Assembly: GCA_013388855.1 (NCBI GenBank)
Contig: JACAEM010000033.1
Coordinates: forward strand, 62,001 to 126,000
Source of the DNA: Chloroflexota bacterium
Lineage (GTDB): Bacteria; Chloroflexota; Anaerolineae; Anaerolineales; Villigracilaceae
DNA: 64,000 nt
Reading direction: 5' to 3'
The notes below the pieces were generated by a model. That model saw only the letters and a program-made list of their open reading frames with translations, made no database searches and was not told where the DNA came from. Position numbers and translations under genes: made by a program. This document shows positions 18,995-27,964 of the stretch, piece after piece (the stretch's first letter is position 1; every line of letters starts with the position of its first letter).

Positions 18995-19068
18995 ACCCAC
19001 CTTTTTCCTAATCCCTTATTCATTGAATCAAGGTAAGATGCAGGAATTCAAAAGGAGAAAAAGATCAG

Positions 19069-21087
19069 ATGGAATCGAACACCAACAATCAATCATCTCT
19101 CGTTCCAAAGATCGTGGGAGGGATCGTTGCCGTTCTCGTGTGCTGTGCCTGTTTGTTGATCCTTGCCGCAGGTTGGTTCGCGTATCAGGCATATCAAAAC
19201 AGCCCGATTGAGCTTCCCACCCAGATCTTCCCGACAATTGAGAACCCGGAAGATCCCTTCACACCTGCGCCTGTCCCGACGCTCGACCGCACCGACGAGG
19301 TCACATCGGAGACCATGGACATCCTGAACCAGACATTGATCCCGGAAAACGATCCGTACGAACTGGCATGCAGACTTGAGAAGATATGCAATGTCTCGAA
19401 GGAAGTTCCCGGGAAACAATACAAAGTCGGCGACAAGGAGAAGTTCTGGATTCTCAATGGCGACACAATTCAGCACAACCAGATCACAGCCACCCTGCTC
19501 TACATCACGCCGCACACCTATTTTTGGGCGCAGGAGGGCGTGAATGTCAACCAGAACGATGTGAAACGATTGATGGACACGTTCGAGACCAAGATCTATC
19601 CCACCGACCGCGAATTCTTCGGCAGCGAATGGACTCCTGGCATCGACGGCGATGAGCACATCTTCGTGGTCTACGCCGACGGATTGGGCGCCAGCACTGC
19701 CGGCTACTTCAACTCCACAGACTCATTCAATCCGGTCATCAAGGAATATTCCAACGCTCACGAGACCTTCATGGTCAGTATCACCCAGGACCTCGGTGAC
19801 GAATACACCTATGCCACGCTGGCCCATGAATTTGTTCATATGATCCAGTTTCCCTCAGATCGCAACGACCAATCGTGGATCAGTGAGGGCTTTGCCGAAG
19901 TCGGCGCTTTCCTGAACGGATACGGCGTCGGTGGTTGGGATTGGGCGTACGCGAGCGAACCCGACCTGCAACTCACCGACTGGAACGCCGAACCGGGCAC
20001 GAACGGTCCGCACTATGGGCAGTCGTTTCTCTATCTGACCTATTTCCTGGATCGCTTCGGCGAAGAGGCAACCAAGGCGCTGAACACCAATCCTGAGAAC
20101 GGCTTGAGTAGCGTGGACGACACCCTCGCAGACCTGAATATCACCGATCCGCAGACCGGGCAGATCATCACCGCTGACGATGTCTTCATGGATTGGGCAG
20201 CCGCCATGTACCTGAAGGATGAAACCATCGGCGACGGTCGGTTCACCTACCACAACTACCCCGAAGGACCGCAAACTTCGGATACTGAGAGGATCAGCAA
20301 CTGTCCAAGTTCTGTGCTCGACCGGACGGTCAATCAATACGGCATCGATTACATCAACATCAACTGCTCCGGCGATCACACCATCCATTTCAGCGGCTCC
20401 ACGGTCTCAGGTTTGCTCCCGGCGGAGGCGTATTCCGGCGAGTATGTCTTCTGGTCAAACAAGAACGACGAATCAGACATGACGCTGACACGCGAATTCG
20501 ATTTCACCGGCGTCAGCGGACCGATCACGATCAGCTACCGGACCTGGTACAACATCGAAGAGGAATGGGACTATCTCTATCTCGAAGCCTCCACCGATGG
20601 ACAAAACTGGGAAATCCTCAAGACGCCCTCCGGCACCGATTCGAATCCCTCCGGCAACGCCTACGGCTGGGGCTACACCGGCTCCTCGAACGGGTGGATC
20701 CTCGAAGAGGTCGATCTCTCCAAATTCGCCGGGCAAAAGGTGCAATTGCGCTTCGAATATGTCACCGATGCAGCCGTCACCGAGGAAGGCTTGATGCTTG
20801 ATGACATTTCCATCGACGCGATCAACTACCAGTCCGATCTCGAAGCGGATAACGGAGGCTGGGAAGGCGCCGGGTTCGCCCGTCTCAAGAACGTTCTCCC
20901 CCAGACCTACCGCCTGACTCTCATTATAAAGGGCGACATCACCACTGTGACTCACATCCCGGTCAACCCCGACCAGACCGCAGAAATCCCGATTTCGCTC
21001 AACTCCGGAGAAGAGGCGATCCTGATCGTCTCCGGTATGACGCGCTTCACCACCATCCCCGCGCCGTATCAAGTGGAAATAAAATAA
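19069..21087 (+). CDS. Membrane-anchored HExxH metallopeptidase, immune inhibitor A/M6-like
   Basis: This 672-residue protein has an N-terminal anchor (about residues 13-36, with a VCCACLL core) and a Pro/Thr-rich linker, so the rest lies outside the membrane. The zinc site HEFVHMIQ is at 253-260, and WISEGFAE gives the third ligand Glu at about 273. The later half (about 440-580) holds a beta-sandwich module with FDFTGVSGPITISYRTWYNIE and LRFEYVTDAAVTEEGLMLDDI, which is the MAM-like module seen after the catalytic domain in immune inhibitor A-type M6 peptidases. It probably degrades external protein. An AAAAGGAG site precedes the start. A palindromic repeat begins right after the stop. Confidence 0.82.
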   Translation: MESNTNNQSSLVPKIVGGIVAVLVCCACLLILAAGWFAYQAYQNSPIELPTQIFPTIENPEDPFTPAPVPTLDRTDEVTSETMDILNQTLIPENDPYELACRLEKICNVSKEVPGKQYKVGDKEKFWILNGDTIQHNQITATLLYITPHTYFWAQEGVNVNQNDVKRLMDTFETKIYPTDREFFGSEWTPGIDGDEHIFVVYADGLGASTAGYFNSTDSFNPVIKEYSNAHETFMVSITQDLGDEYTYATLAHEFVHMIQFPSDRNDQSWISEGFAEVGAFLNGYGVGGWDWAYASEPDLQLTDWNAEPGTNGPHYGQSFLYLTYFLDRFGEEATKALNTNPENGLSSVDDTLADLNITDPQTGQIITADDVFMDWAAAMYLKDETIGDGRFTYHNYPEGPQTSDTERISNCPSSVLDRTVNQYGIDYININCSGDHTIHFSGSTVSGLLPAEAYSGEYVFWSNKNDESDMTLTREFDFTGVSGPITISYRTWYNIEEEWDYLYLEASTDGQNWEILKTPSGTDSNPSGNAYGWGYTGSSNGWILEEVDLSKFAGQKVQLRFEYVTDAAVTEEGLMLDDISIDAINYQSDLEADNGGWEGAGFARLKNVLPQTYRLTLIIKGDITTVTHIPVNPDQTAEIPISLNSGEEAILIVSGMTRFTTIPAPYQVEIK

Positions 21088-21144
21088 TGTCAGTGCGAGC
21101 AAAGCAATCTCCGCTATTCATAACAGACTCTTCTCGCAATGACA
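21088..21144. repeat. Palindromic intergenic repeat, family A (copy 1)
   Basis: The outer arms TGTCAGTGCGAG (21088-21099) and CTCGCAATGACA (21133-21144) are inverted, with AAAGCAATCTCC just inside the left arm. The same arms border three other intergenic stretches in this window. Confidence 0.7.
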
Positions 21145-21160
21145 CGGTAAAAGAGAAAAA

Positions 21161-21484
21161 ATGTCCACAGCACCCAACTCAGAAGTCTTAACCATGGCTG
21201 AACTGGTTTCATACCAGGATGGGTCCGTCGTAAGCCGCCAGATCATCAAGGCGGATGCGGGTAATGTCACGCTTTTCGCCTTCGACAAGGATCAGGAATT
21301 GAGCGAACACACCGCGCCCTTCGACGCGCTTGTTCACGTGCTGGACGGGGAAGCAGAAATCAGGATCTCCGGCAAGTCGTACCGGCTGAAGACCGGCGAT
21401 GCGATCATCATGCCCGCTGATGAGCCACATGCCTTGAAGGCGACCCAAAAATTCAAAATGTTGTTGACAATGATCCGCAAGTGA
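21161..21484 (+). CDS. Small cupin-domain protein
   Basis: This 107-residue single cupin has a conserved barrel with FDALVHVLDGEAEIRISGKSYRLKTGDAIIMPADEPHALKA. Motif 1 is weak: HTAPFDALVHV has only part of the usual His-His-Glu set, while motif 2 keeps PADEPHAL with one His. Metal binding is therefore uncertain, and a regulatory or ligand-binding role is possible. It stands alone between the metallopeptidase gene and a bidirectional terminator. The start codon has only a purine-rich AAGAGAAAAA upstream. Confidence 0.8.
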   Translation: MSTAPNSEVLTMAELVSYQDGSVVSRQIIKADAGNVTLFAFDKDQELSEHTAPFDALVHVLDGEAEIRISGKSYRLKTGDAIIMPADEPHALKATQKFKMLLTMIRK

Positions 21485-21500
21485 ATAGAGCGAACGGTCA

Positions 21501-21549
21501 CTGATAAAAACATCCCGCAGGCATTGTGTTCTGCGGGATGTTTTATCAG
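21501..21549. terminator. Long bidirectional terminator
   Basis: CTGATAAAAACATCCCGCAG (21501-21520) pairs with CTGCGGGATGTTTTATCAG (21531-21549) apart from one extra A. It lies between a cupin gene and a convergent MFS gene whose stop codon is inside the right arm. Confidence 0.88.
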
Positions 21550-22781
21550 GCAGCCGGCAGCAAGGAAGACCTTCTCAAGAACTTTATGGACATGAACAGC
21601 GGCACCAGGGAAAGCATCCCGGCAATGATGGCCATAACCGTATAACTCGTTGCATCAAAGATAAAACCGCTGCTCAAACTGATGAACGCGGAGGCAAGCC
21701 CCACGAACAGGTCGTTCGTGCCCTGCGTGCGCGACCGCTCTACCGACGAGAGTTGATCCGCCAGCAGGGTGGAACCGCCCACAAAGCAGAAATTCCAACC
21801 CACCCCAAGCAGGAACAGCGCAACGCCAAGCGGAAGGACATCTGGCGAGAGCGGGGCCATGATACAGGACAGCAACAATAGGGAAGAACCGATCAGGATC
21901 ATCCGACCGCGTCCCCATTTATCCAACAGCCAGCCTGAAATGATGGAGGGGGCAAACATGCCAAAGGTATGCCCCGAAATAACCGAGTAAATGTCGCTGC
22001 GGTTATGCTGATGATCTTCCATGTGCAGGGAGGTGATGACCATGACGGCAACCATCACCACCTGTCCCAGTACCATCGCCATCACAGCGGTGATCGCCGC
22101 AGGCTGGCGTAGAATCTCAGAAATGGGACGCAACTCTCCCTGCGGGATCGAGTCGGGATATTGCTTCGCCACCTCCGATCCAATCTCGCGCGGGTCGGGT
22201 CGCAACCCGATGAACACAAGGAACGAGGCGACCGCAAACAGGACAAGTGTGGTGATATAGGCGCCCGCCAGTTCATCCATGCCAATGCTTACCGCAAAAT
22301 CCCCCACCGGAACCGCCAGCACGCGCGCCAGAATGGTGCCAATCACCCCGCCCAACACCACGGTGGAAATGGCGCGCCCGCGCTGGTCGGGAGGATTCAC
22401 CTCCGCCGCGGCAAAACGCCCCAACTGCACCGCTGAATTGGTCATCCCCATCATCAGCAACCCCACCATCACCAGAAGAAAGGACGAAGACTCGATGGCA
22501 ATCAATACCAGGATATTTCCCAACACACCAATCACAAGGCCCAGGGCAATCCCATTGCGCCGCCCGATGCGGTCCATGAGATAGCCCCAGGCAGAGGCGG
22601 AAAGCGCACCGCTCAACAAATAGACCGCCGTCGGCAGAGTCGCCAGCGAACGGTTCGAGGCAAGTTTCGCGCCCAAGATCGGGTTGATGGTCGCTGCGGC
22701 GATGAAGCCAGCCGACGCAAGGCTCTGCGCCGCGAACAATACCAGTGTGATCTTCCGGGCAATACGAGTAAAATCCGTCAT
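21546..22781 (-). CDS. MFS transporter
   Basis: This 411-residue carrier has 12 predicted helices. The loop 2-3 motif GYLMDRIGRRNGIALG is present, and its half-repeat is seen as GWLLDKWGRGRMILIG between helices 8 and 9. AAAEVNPPDQRGRAISTVVLGGVIGTI marks the helix 4-5 region. A central cytoplasmic loop (about 195-225) includes a His-rich EDHQHNRSD further on. The substrate is unknown. A minus-strand TATAAT (22806-22811) lies 25 bases before the start, with AGGAG just before the ATG. The gene is divergent from an acetyltransferase gene. Confidence 0.85.
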   Translation of the reverse strand: MTDFTRIARKITLVLFAAQSLASAGFIAAATINPILGAKLASNRSLATLPTAVYLLSGALSASAWGYLMDRIGRRNGIALGLVIGVLGNILVLIAIESSSFLLVMVGLLMMGMTNSAVQLGRFAAAEVNPPDQRGRAISTVVLGGVIGTILARVLAVPVGDFAVSIGMDELAGAYITTLVLFAVASFLVFIGLRPDPREIGSEVAKQYPDSIPQGELRPISEILRQPAAITAVMAMVLGQVVMVAVMVITSLHMEDHQHNRSDIYSVISGHTFGMFAPSIISGWLLDKWGRGRMILIGSSLLLLSCIMAPLSPDVLPLGVALFLLGVGWNFCFVGGSTLLADQLSSVERSRTQGTNDLFVGLASAFISLSSGFIFDATSYTVMAIIAGMLSLVPLFMSIKFLRRSSLLPAA

Positions 22782-22847
22782 GAAATTGAACTCCTAGAAG
22801 TGCCGATTATACATGGATGCGGGTAGAATGTGGGAACAGGAGCGTTC

Positions 22848-23693
22848 ATGGACTTCGACACCAAACCCGCATCAGACTACCCCCTGCCTGATCTCGTTCA
22901 ATATTTGAATCGCGGCTTCGAGAATTACTTCATCCCCATCCAGTTCAACGTTCAACAGTTCCTGACAATGCTCCGCAAAGACGGCATCGACCTGACCGTC
23001 AGCCGCATTCTGCTTGCAGATGGGGTTCCCTCGGGCATCGCGTTGATCGCGCGCCGCGGTTGGACCAGTCGTCTTGCGGCGATGGGCATCTCCACCGATA
23101 TGCGCGGCAAAGGGGCAGGCTCGCGCTTCATGGCGAGTCTCATTCAGGAGGCACGCGCACGTTCGGAACATGAAATGGTGCTGGAAGTGATCGAACAGAA
23201 TCTGGCAGCCGTGGCGTTGTACAAAAGGTCGGGCTTTGACACCATCCGCAGGCTGGTCGGTTTCACCCGCAGAGACGCGCAGGAAGTTGGGACAGGCTCG
23301 CTCGAGGAAATCGACCTGCGCGAAGCGGCTGGTCTGATTGCCCGATTCGGCTTACCTGATCTGCCCTGGCAGTTATCCGCCGAGACCATTGCACAGATGA
23401 ATCCACCGGCGCGCGCCTACAAAAGCGGGCGGGCATACGCAGTCATCTCGAACCCGGAGGCGGAGAATGTGGTGATCTGGTCGATCCTCGTTGAGCCGGG
23501 CGCACGCGGATATGGACTCAGCACGTCCTTGCTCGGGGATGTGATGGCAGCGCACGCGGGCAGGAACTGGCATGTTCCGGCGATCTTCCCGGAGGAGTTG
23601 GGAAAATGCTTCGAACGGGCGGGCTTTGAAAGAGAGGAATTGTCGCAGTGGCAGATGAGGCTGGCTTTGTCGCCCGGTCAACGGGATCAGTGA
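22848..23693 (+). CDS. GNAT-family N-acetyltransferase, two-domain
   Basis: This 281-residue protein carries a clear GNAT domain in its first half, with acetyl-CoA motif A at MGISTDMRGKGAGSRFMASLI and motif B VIEQNLAAVALYKRSGFDTIRRLVGFTRR. The second half (about 160-281) looks like a second, weaker GNAT fold with ILVEPGARGYGLSTSLLG, where the acetyl-CoA loop is partly kept. The start MDFDTKPASDY has ACAGGAG seven bases upstream. A plus-strand TAGAAT (22825-22830) lies in the short region shared with the divergent MFS gene. Acceptor unknown. Confidence 0.8.
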   Translation: MDFDTKPASDYPLPDLVQYLNRGFENYFIPIQFNVQQFLTMLRKDGIDLTVSRILLADGVPSGIALIARRGWTSRLAAMGISTDMRGKGAGSRFMASLIQEARARSEHEMVLEVIEQNLAAVALYKRSGFDTIRRLVGFTRRDAQEVGTGSLEEIDLREAAGLIARFGLPDLPWQLSAETIAQMNPPARAYKSGRAYAVISNPEAENVVIWSILVEPGARGYGLSTSLLGDVMAAHAGRNWHVPAIFPEELGKCFERAGFEREELSQWQMRLALSPGQRDQ

Positions 23694-23790
23694 CCGGCTG
23701 AGTCCGAAGCGGGTTTTTGTCATTCTTTTGTTGTACGATACCGGGCAATCAAGGATATAATCCTTTTCGCCGAATAGGAGAATCCACAGA

Positions 23791-26700
23791 ATGCCGTCTG
23801 GAACGAGATCAACATCGGAACGAAAAACGATTGGCGTTTTTTCATCGCAGGTGGGGCGTGCCTGGGGAACGGAGTTCCTCGCAGGGATCACCAACGCCGC
23901 CGAGGAAAACGACGTCAATCTTGTGCATTTTATCGGGGGAAAGATCACGCCGCTGGTAACCGCAGGGCAGGCAAAAGTCTCTTTCGGATTGTACGACCTG
24001 GCAAAACCCGATCAGTTTGATGGGTTGATTCTTGCCAGTGATGTCGCCTACGGTGCGACGGATGAGGAACTGAAGCTGTTCCGCAAAACGTTTGGGGACA
24101 TGCCCATCGTGACGCAGTCTGTGCCGCTGGGCGGCGCGTCGATGTTCATCCCCAACAATGTGGAGGGGATGCGCGCGGTGGTGCGTCATTTGATCGAGGA
24201 GCACGGTTATAAGCGCATTGCCTTCATCTGCGGCATCGATGGGCAGATCGATGCTGAACAACGCTTTCAAGCTTACAAGGACGAGTTGAAGGCGCACGAT
24301 CTGCGCTTTATTGATGATCTGGTCGTTCGTGGGGATTACACTTCCGAAGGCGGGAGGGCGGCGATCTTCACCCTGTTGGACGAACGTAAGGTCCGTTTCC
24401 AGGCTGTCGTCGCGGCGAATGACCGCATGGCGTTCGGCGCGTTGGAGGCGCTTCAGCAGCGCGGCATTCGCGTGCCGGATGATGTGGCTGTCACCGGTTT
24501 CGATGATTTGCGCGAGGCGCAGGCGACCGGCGTGCCGCTGACCACCGTCCGCCAGTCGTTTTACACGGCGGGAAAGCACGCGCTGGAGGCGTTGCTCAAA
24601 CGGATCGACGGGGAAACCGTCCCAAGCATGACGCTGACTCCCACCCAGTTGTTGATCCGCTGGTCGTGTGGGTGTCTACCGGAAAATGTGCGGCAGGCGG
24701 CGGTCTCCCCGCGCGATGTGGCAAAGACGGGCAGGCTGGAGAATAAACGCGAAGCCGCCTTGCGCGCTCTGCTCAATTCTGCGGGGGTGACTGAACAGGA
24801 CCCGGCGCTGGCGCAATTTAAGGATGCGTTCGGGCGCGCCTGGGATGGTTTTTTGTTGTCTCTGAACAAGAAATCCTCGAACGAAGATTTTCTGAAAACG
24901 ATCAACGCGTTAATCGAGTTGATGCAAAAGAACAATATCACCCCCTCGGTGTGGCACAACGTGATCTCGATGATGCGCCGGTATGCATTAAGTGGTATCA
25001 CCAGCCATACCACAATGCTGGAAGCGGAAAATCTGTTTCAGCAAGCGCGCCTTCTGGCAGGCGAACTCTCGCAGCGTTCGCAGGCATACCGCAGGCTGGT
25101 GCTTGAACAACAGGAAAATGTCCTGCAGGGATTCAGTTTTTCGATGGCACCAGCAATGACCCTCGATGAAATCGGCGAAGCCATTTCGGACCACTTCCCA
25201 TCCATGGGCATCGAACGCTGGTATGTGATGTTCTACAGCGATGTCAGCGAACCGCAGTCCATTTCCTCGCCGCCGCCTGAAAGTTACAAGCTGCTGTTCC
25301 AGTACGAAGGTTCGAAGTTCGAAATCCCCCGCAAACAGACACCCATTGGGACGGGTCAACTGGTACCGCGTGGAAAGACCCCAAAAGATCATCGATATAC
25401 CGCCGTGATCATGCCCCTTTCCCTGGCGAGGAACCGTTTTGGTTTTATGTGGGTGGAGATGGGCCCGCGCGACTGGGAAGTGTATGTCCGCATCCGCAAT
25501 CTGGTCAGCAGTGCGCTGCTCCGCACCATGCTCGTTTCGCAGAGGGAACAGGCGCAGAAGGAGATCGAACGCCTGCTCGCCGAGGCGCGCGAACGCGCCG
25601 CGGAACTCGCCATTGCCAAGGAATTTGCGGAACGGACCGCCTCGGAAAACGCCAGCCTGTATTCCAGCGAACAGGCGCGTCGTCACGCGGCGGAGGCGCT
25701 GGCGAATTCATCCCGTCAGCTCTCCTCGCTGGGAACCGTGGAGGAGGTGCCGCAACAGGTCGTGGAGCAATTAATCCAGGTGATCGCCACTGACCGCTGC
25801 GCCCTGTTCCTGGAGGATGTGAACGGCATTCCACGGCTTCTTGCACATCACGGTTTTCCCGACGATGCCCCTGTGAAAGAATTGGTCTACAGCATCAAGG
25901 GCACCAATGTCTATCACGGCATTGCAAAACAATCGGAACCGGCGGTGATTGGCGACATCAGGAAGATGCAGAGTTGGGAACAACCCTCATGGCATCCCGA
26001 GGATCTTTCCTGGCTGGGTGTGCCCCTGTATTCCAAACACAAGGTGACTGGCATGCTCACCCTCTGCCGAAGCAAACCATCGGCGTTCAACCAGGATGAT
26101 GTCCTGCTTGCCAAGACATTCGCCACCCAGGCGTCCATTGCGCTGGAGAACGCCCGCCTCTACGACGACCTGAACCGTTTCAACCAGATGATGGAACGCA
26201 TGGTTGAACAGCGTGTGAACGAGTTGAGCGTCGCGCACAACACCTTGAAAAAACTGGATAAGAACAAAAGCGACTTCATCCAGGTTGCGGCGCACGAACT
26301 GCGCACGCCGCTCACCGTCATCAAGGGGTACATGGGCATGATCAAAGCCGCGCCCGCCGTTCAGGAAAACCCCACGCTCATGCAGGCGATGGACGGGGTG
26401 ATCCAGGGTACCAACCGCCTGCACCAGATTGTCAACAGCATGCTGGATGTGGCGCGTCTCGAAAACCAGGTGCTGACCCCGCACCTCGAAACAATCACCC
26501 TTGGACCGCTCCTGCGCCTCATCCAAAAAGAGTATGTGGATGACCTGAAGGAGCGTCAAATCACGCTGGAGATCGATCCCAATATTAATTCGGCGCCCCC
26601 TATCCTGGCGGATTCCGAACTGCTAAAGAAGGCGCTCGATAACGTCATCGTCAACGCCATCAAGTTCACGCCCGACGGCGGCTCGATCTTCGTCAGCGCC

Positions 26701-27000
26701 CAGCCCGTCCAGGTGAATGGACGCGGCAGCTTTTGCGAGATCCGCGTCCGCGATACAGGCATCGGCATCGCGCCCGAGAACCACGTCATCATCTTCGAGA
26801 AGTTGTACCAGATCGGTAAAGTGGAACTGCACTCCTCGGGGCGCACCAAATTCAAGGGCGGGGGGCCGGGTCTGGGCCTTGCCATCGCGGCGGGCATCGT
26901 CAAGGCGCACAAGGGCAAAATCTGGGTCGAGAGTCCCGGCTATGACGAGGAAAAACTGCCAGGCAGTACCTTCTTTATCCAAATCCCCCTGGCACAGTAG
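23791..27000 (+). CDS. Hybrid sensor histidine kinase with LacI-type ligand-binding domain and GAF
   Basis: This 1069-residue protein begins with a LacI-type periplasmic-binding fold (about 12-290; TIGVFSSQVGRAWGTEFLAGI, VAANDRMAFGALEALQQRGIRVPDDVAVTGFDD) but has no helix-turn-helix before it, and no signal peptide or transmembrane helix. A helical region (about 320-440) and a GAF-like region (about 440-580) follow, then a coiled coil (about 585-640) and a clear GAF domain (about 650-790). The kinase part has an H-box AAHELRTPLTVIKG (His near 835), N-box NVIVNAIKFTPDGG, G1 DTGIGIAP and G2 GPGLGLAIA. It would sense a sugar-like cytoplasmic ligand and phosphorylate an unknown response regulator; none is encoded nearby. 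Confidence 0.85.
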   Translation: MPSGTRSTSERKTIGVFSSQVGRAWGTEFLAGITNAAEENDVNLVHFIGGKITPLVTAGQAKVSFGLYDLAKPDQFDGLILASDVAYGATDEELKLFRKTFGDMPIVTQSVPLGGASMFIPNNVEGMRAVVRHLIEEHGYKRIAFICGIDGQIDAEQRFQAYKDELKAHDLRFIDDLVVRGDYTSEGGRAAIFTLLDERKVRFQAVVAANDRMAFGALEALQQRGIRVPDDVAVTGFDDLREAQATGVPLTTVRQSFYTAGKHALEALLKRIDGETVPSMTLTPTQLLIRWSCGCLPENVRQAAVSPRDVAKTGRLENKREAALRALLNSAGVTEQDPALAQFKDAFGRAWDGFLLSLNKKSSNEDFLKTINALIELMQKNNITPSVWHNVISMMRRYALSGITSHTTMLEAENLFQQARLLAGELSQRSQAYRRLVLEQQENVLQGFSFSMAPAMTLDEIGEAISDHFPSMGIERWYVMFYSDVSEPQSISSPPPESYKLLFQYEGSKFEIPRKQTPIGTGQLVPRGKTPKDHRYTAVIMPLSLARNRFGFMWVEMGPRDWEVYVRIRNLVSSALLRTMLVSQREQAQKEIERLLAEARERAAELAIAKEFAERTASENASLYSSEQARRHAAEALANSSRQLSSLGTVEEVPQQVVEQLIQVIATDRCALFLEDVNGIPRLLAHHGFPDDAPVKELVYSIKGTNVYHGIAKQSEPAVIGDIRKMQSWEQPSWHPEDLSWLGVPLYSKHKVTGMLTLCRSKPSAFNQDDVLLAKTFATQASIALENARLYDDLNRFNQMMERMVEQRVNELSVAHNTLKKLDKNKSDFIQVAAHELRTPLTVIKGYMGMIKAAPAVQENPTLMQAMDGVIQGTNRLHQIVNSMLDVARLENQVLTPHLETITLGPLLRLIQKEYVDDLKERQITLEIDPNINSAPPILADSELLKKALDNVIVNAIKFTPDGGSIFVSAQPVQVNGRGSFCEIRVRDTGIGIAPENHVIIFEKLYQIGKVELHSSGRTKFKGGGPGLGLAIAAGIVKAHKGKIWVESPGYDEEKLPGSTFFIQIPLAQ

Positions 27001-27004
27001 AAAA

Positions 27005-27043
27005 AACAAACCCTCCGGGATCTGCCCGGAGGGTTTGTTATAA
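27005..27043. terminator. Bidirectional terminator after the sensor kinase
   Basis: AACAAACCCTCCGGG (27005-27019) pairs perfectly with CCCGGAGGGTTTGTT (27025-27039) around five bases. It also serves the convergent membrane-protein gene. Confidence 0.9.
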
Positions 27044-27053
27044 CGGAAGCAGG

Positions 27054-27776
27054 TTAATCCTGAGTCCGAATCGAGGTGCTGTTCCGGTCGAAATAGTTCG
27101 TCAGGCGGGTGCGGAAAGGTTCAAGAATCCCCCAATGCGCCAGCATGGCAACTGAAACGGTGATCATCGAAAAGAAGAACACCAGGTCCTTCCATAGAAA
27201 GCCTGGTTTGACGCCTTCGGTATCGAAGACGTAGCGGAATACGATCAACCCCAGTTGGACCAGGCTGATGAGCAGGATGGGAATGGAAAAGGGACGCAGG
27301 TCGTGGTCTTCGATGATTAAGTGAAGCCCCACCAGGGCAGCCAACCCGCCTGCCATGACGACGAGATATTTGATAAATCTTGTCAGTTCGTCAGGCTGGG
27401 CGTACATGCGTTTCAAGATCTCAACATACAGGTAGCAAACCGCTACGAGGCAGGCCCAGGCGGATAACTTGATCAGGATGGGCAGGACCAGATTGCCATA
27501 CACCCTGATCGCCACCATCGCTGTAAACCAACCCACGACATATGCCAGCCCAATCACAATGATTTGAACAAATACAATAGAAATGGAGGAGTCAGGCTTT
27601 TCCCTTAAAATGTCAAAAACAATCTTTACGCCGCCTAATGCGGCAATTCCCAACCCGCCCATGCTAATCAACAACATAGCCAGGCTCAACAACCCCCTTT
27701 GGGAGACTTTATGACTATTCCGATGGTCTTTACGCGGTTGTGTGGGCGATGGTGAACCAGCTTTATGTTGATTCAT
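27054..27776 (-). CDS. Hypothetical multi-pass membrane protein
   Basis: This 240-residue protein has a basic, polar N-terminus (about 1-27) and six hydrophobic segments (roughly 29-52, 65-90, 94-118, 132-152, 160-180 and 193-212), with a charged C-terminal tail. Prominent residues include FRYVFDTEGVKPGFLWKDL between the last helices. I recognise no family and no catalytic motif. Its C-terminus faces the sensor kinase gene, and it is followed by the shared terminator. A promoter is not obvious. Confidence 0.65.
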   Translation of the reverse strand: MNQHKAGSPSPTQPRKDHRNSHKVSQRGLLSLAMLLISMGGLGIAALGGVKIVFDILREKPDSSISIVFVQIIVIGLAYVVGWFTAMVAIRVYGNLVLPILIKLSAWACLVAVCYLYVEILKRMYAQPDELTRFIKYLVVMAGGLAALVGLHLIIEDHDLRPFSIPILLISLVQLGLIVFRYVFDTEGVKPGFLWKDLVFFFSMITVSVAMLAHWGILEPFRTRLTNYFDRNSTSIRTQD

Positions 27777-27897
27777 CCGACCTCCTACCCTTCATTGTGA
27801 TAAAACGCATCATGATTTTATCACCTTGCGGGGATGACGAAGAATTATATCCATAAGACTGTCTCCAGCCGGATCCGGTTCCCAACGCCTTAAATCG

Positions 27898-27930
27898 GAC
27901 AGGACAGGCTATATTTTTACCTGTCCTGTC
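27898..27930 (-). terminator. Hairpin terminator after the FAS1 gene
   Basis: GACAGGACAGG (27898-27908) and CCTGTCCTGTC (27920-27930) form a perfect 11-bp stem downstream of the FAS1 lipoprotein gene. The T-run is weak. Confidence 0.6.
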
Positions 27931-27964
27931 ACTTTCACATCACACTCAGGAGAAGATTACACGT

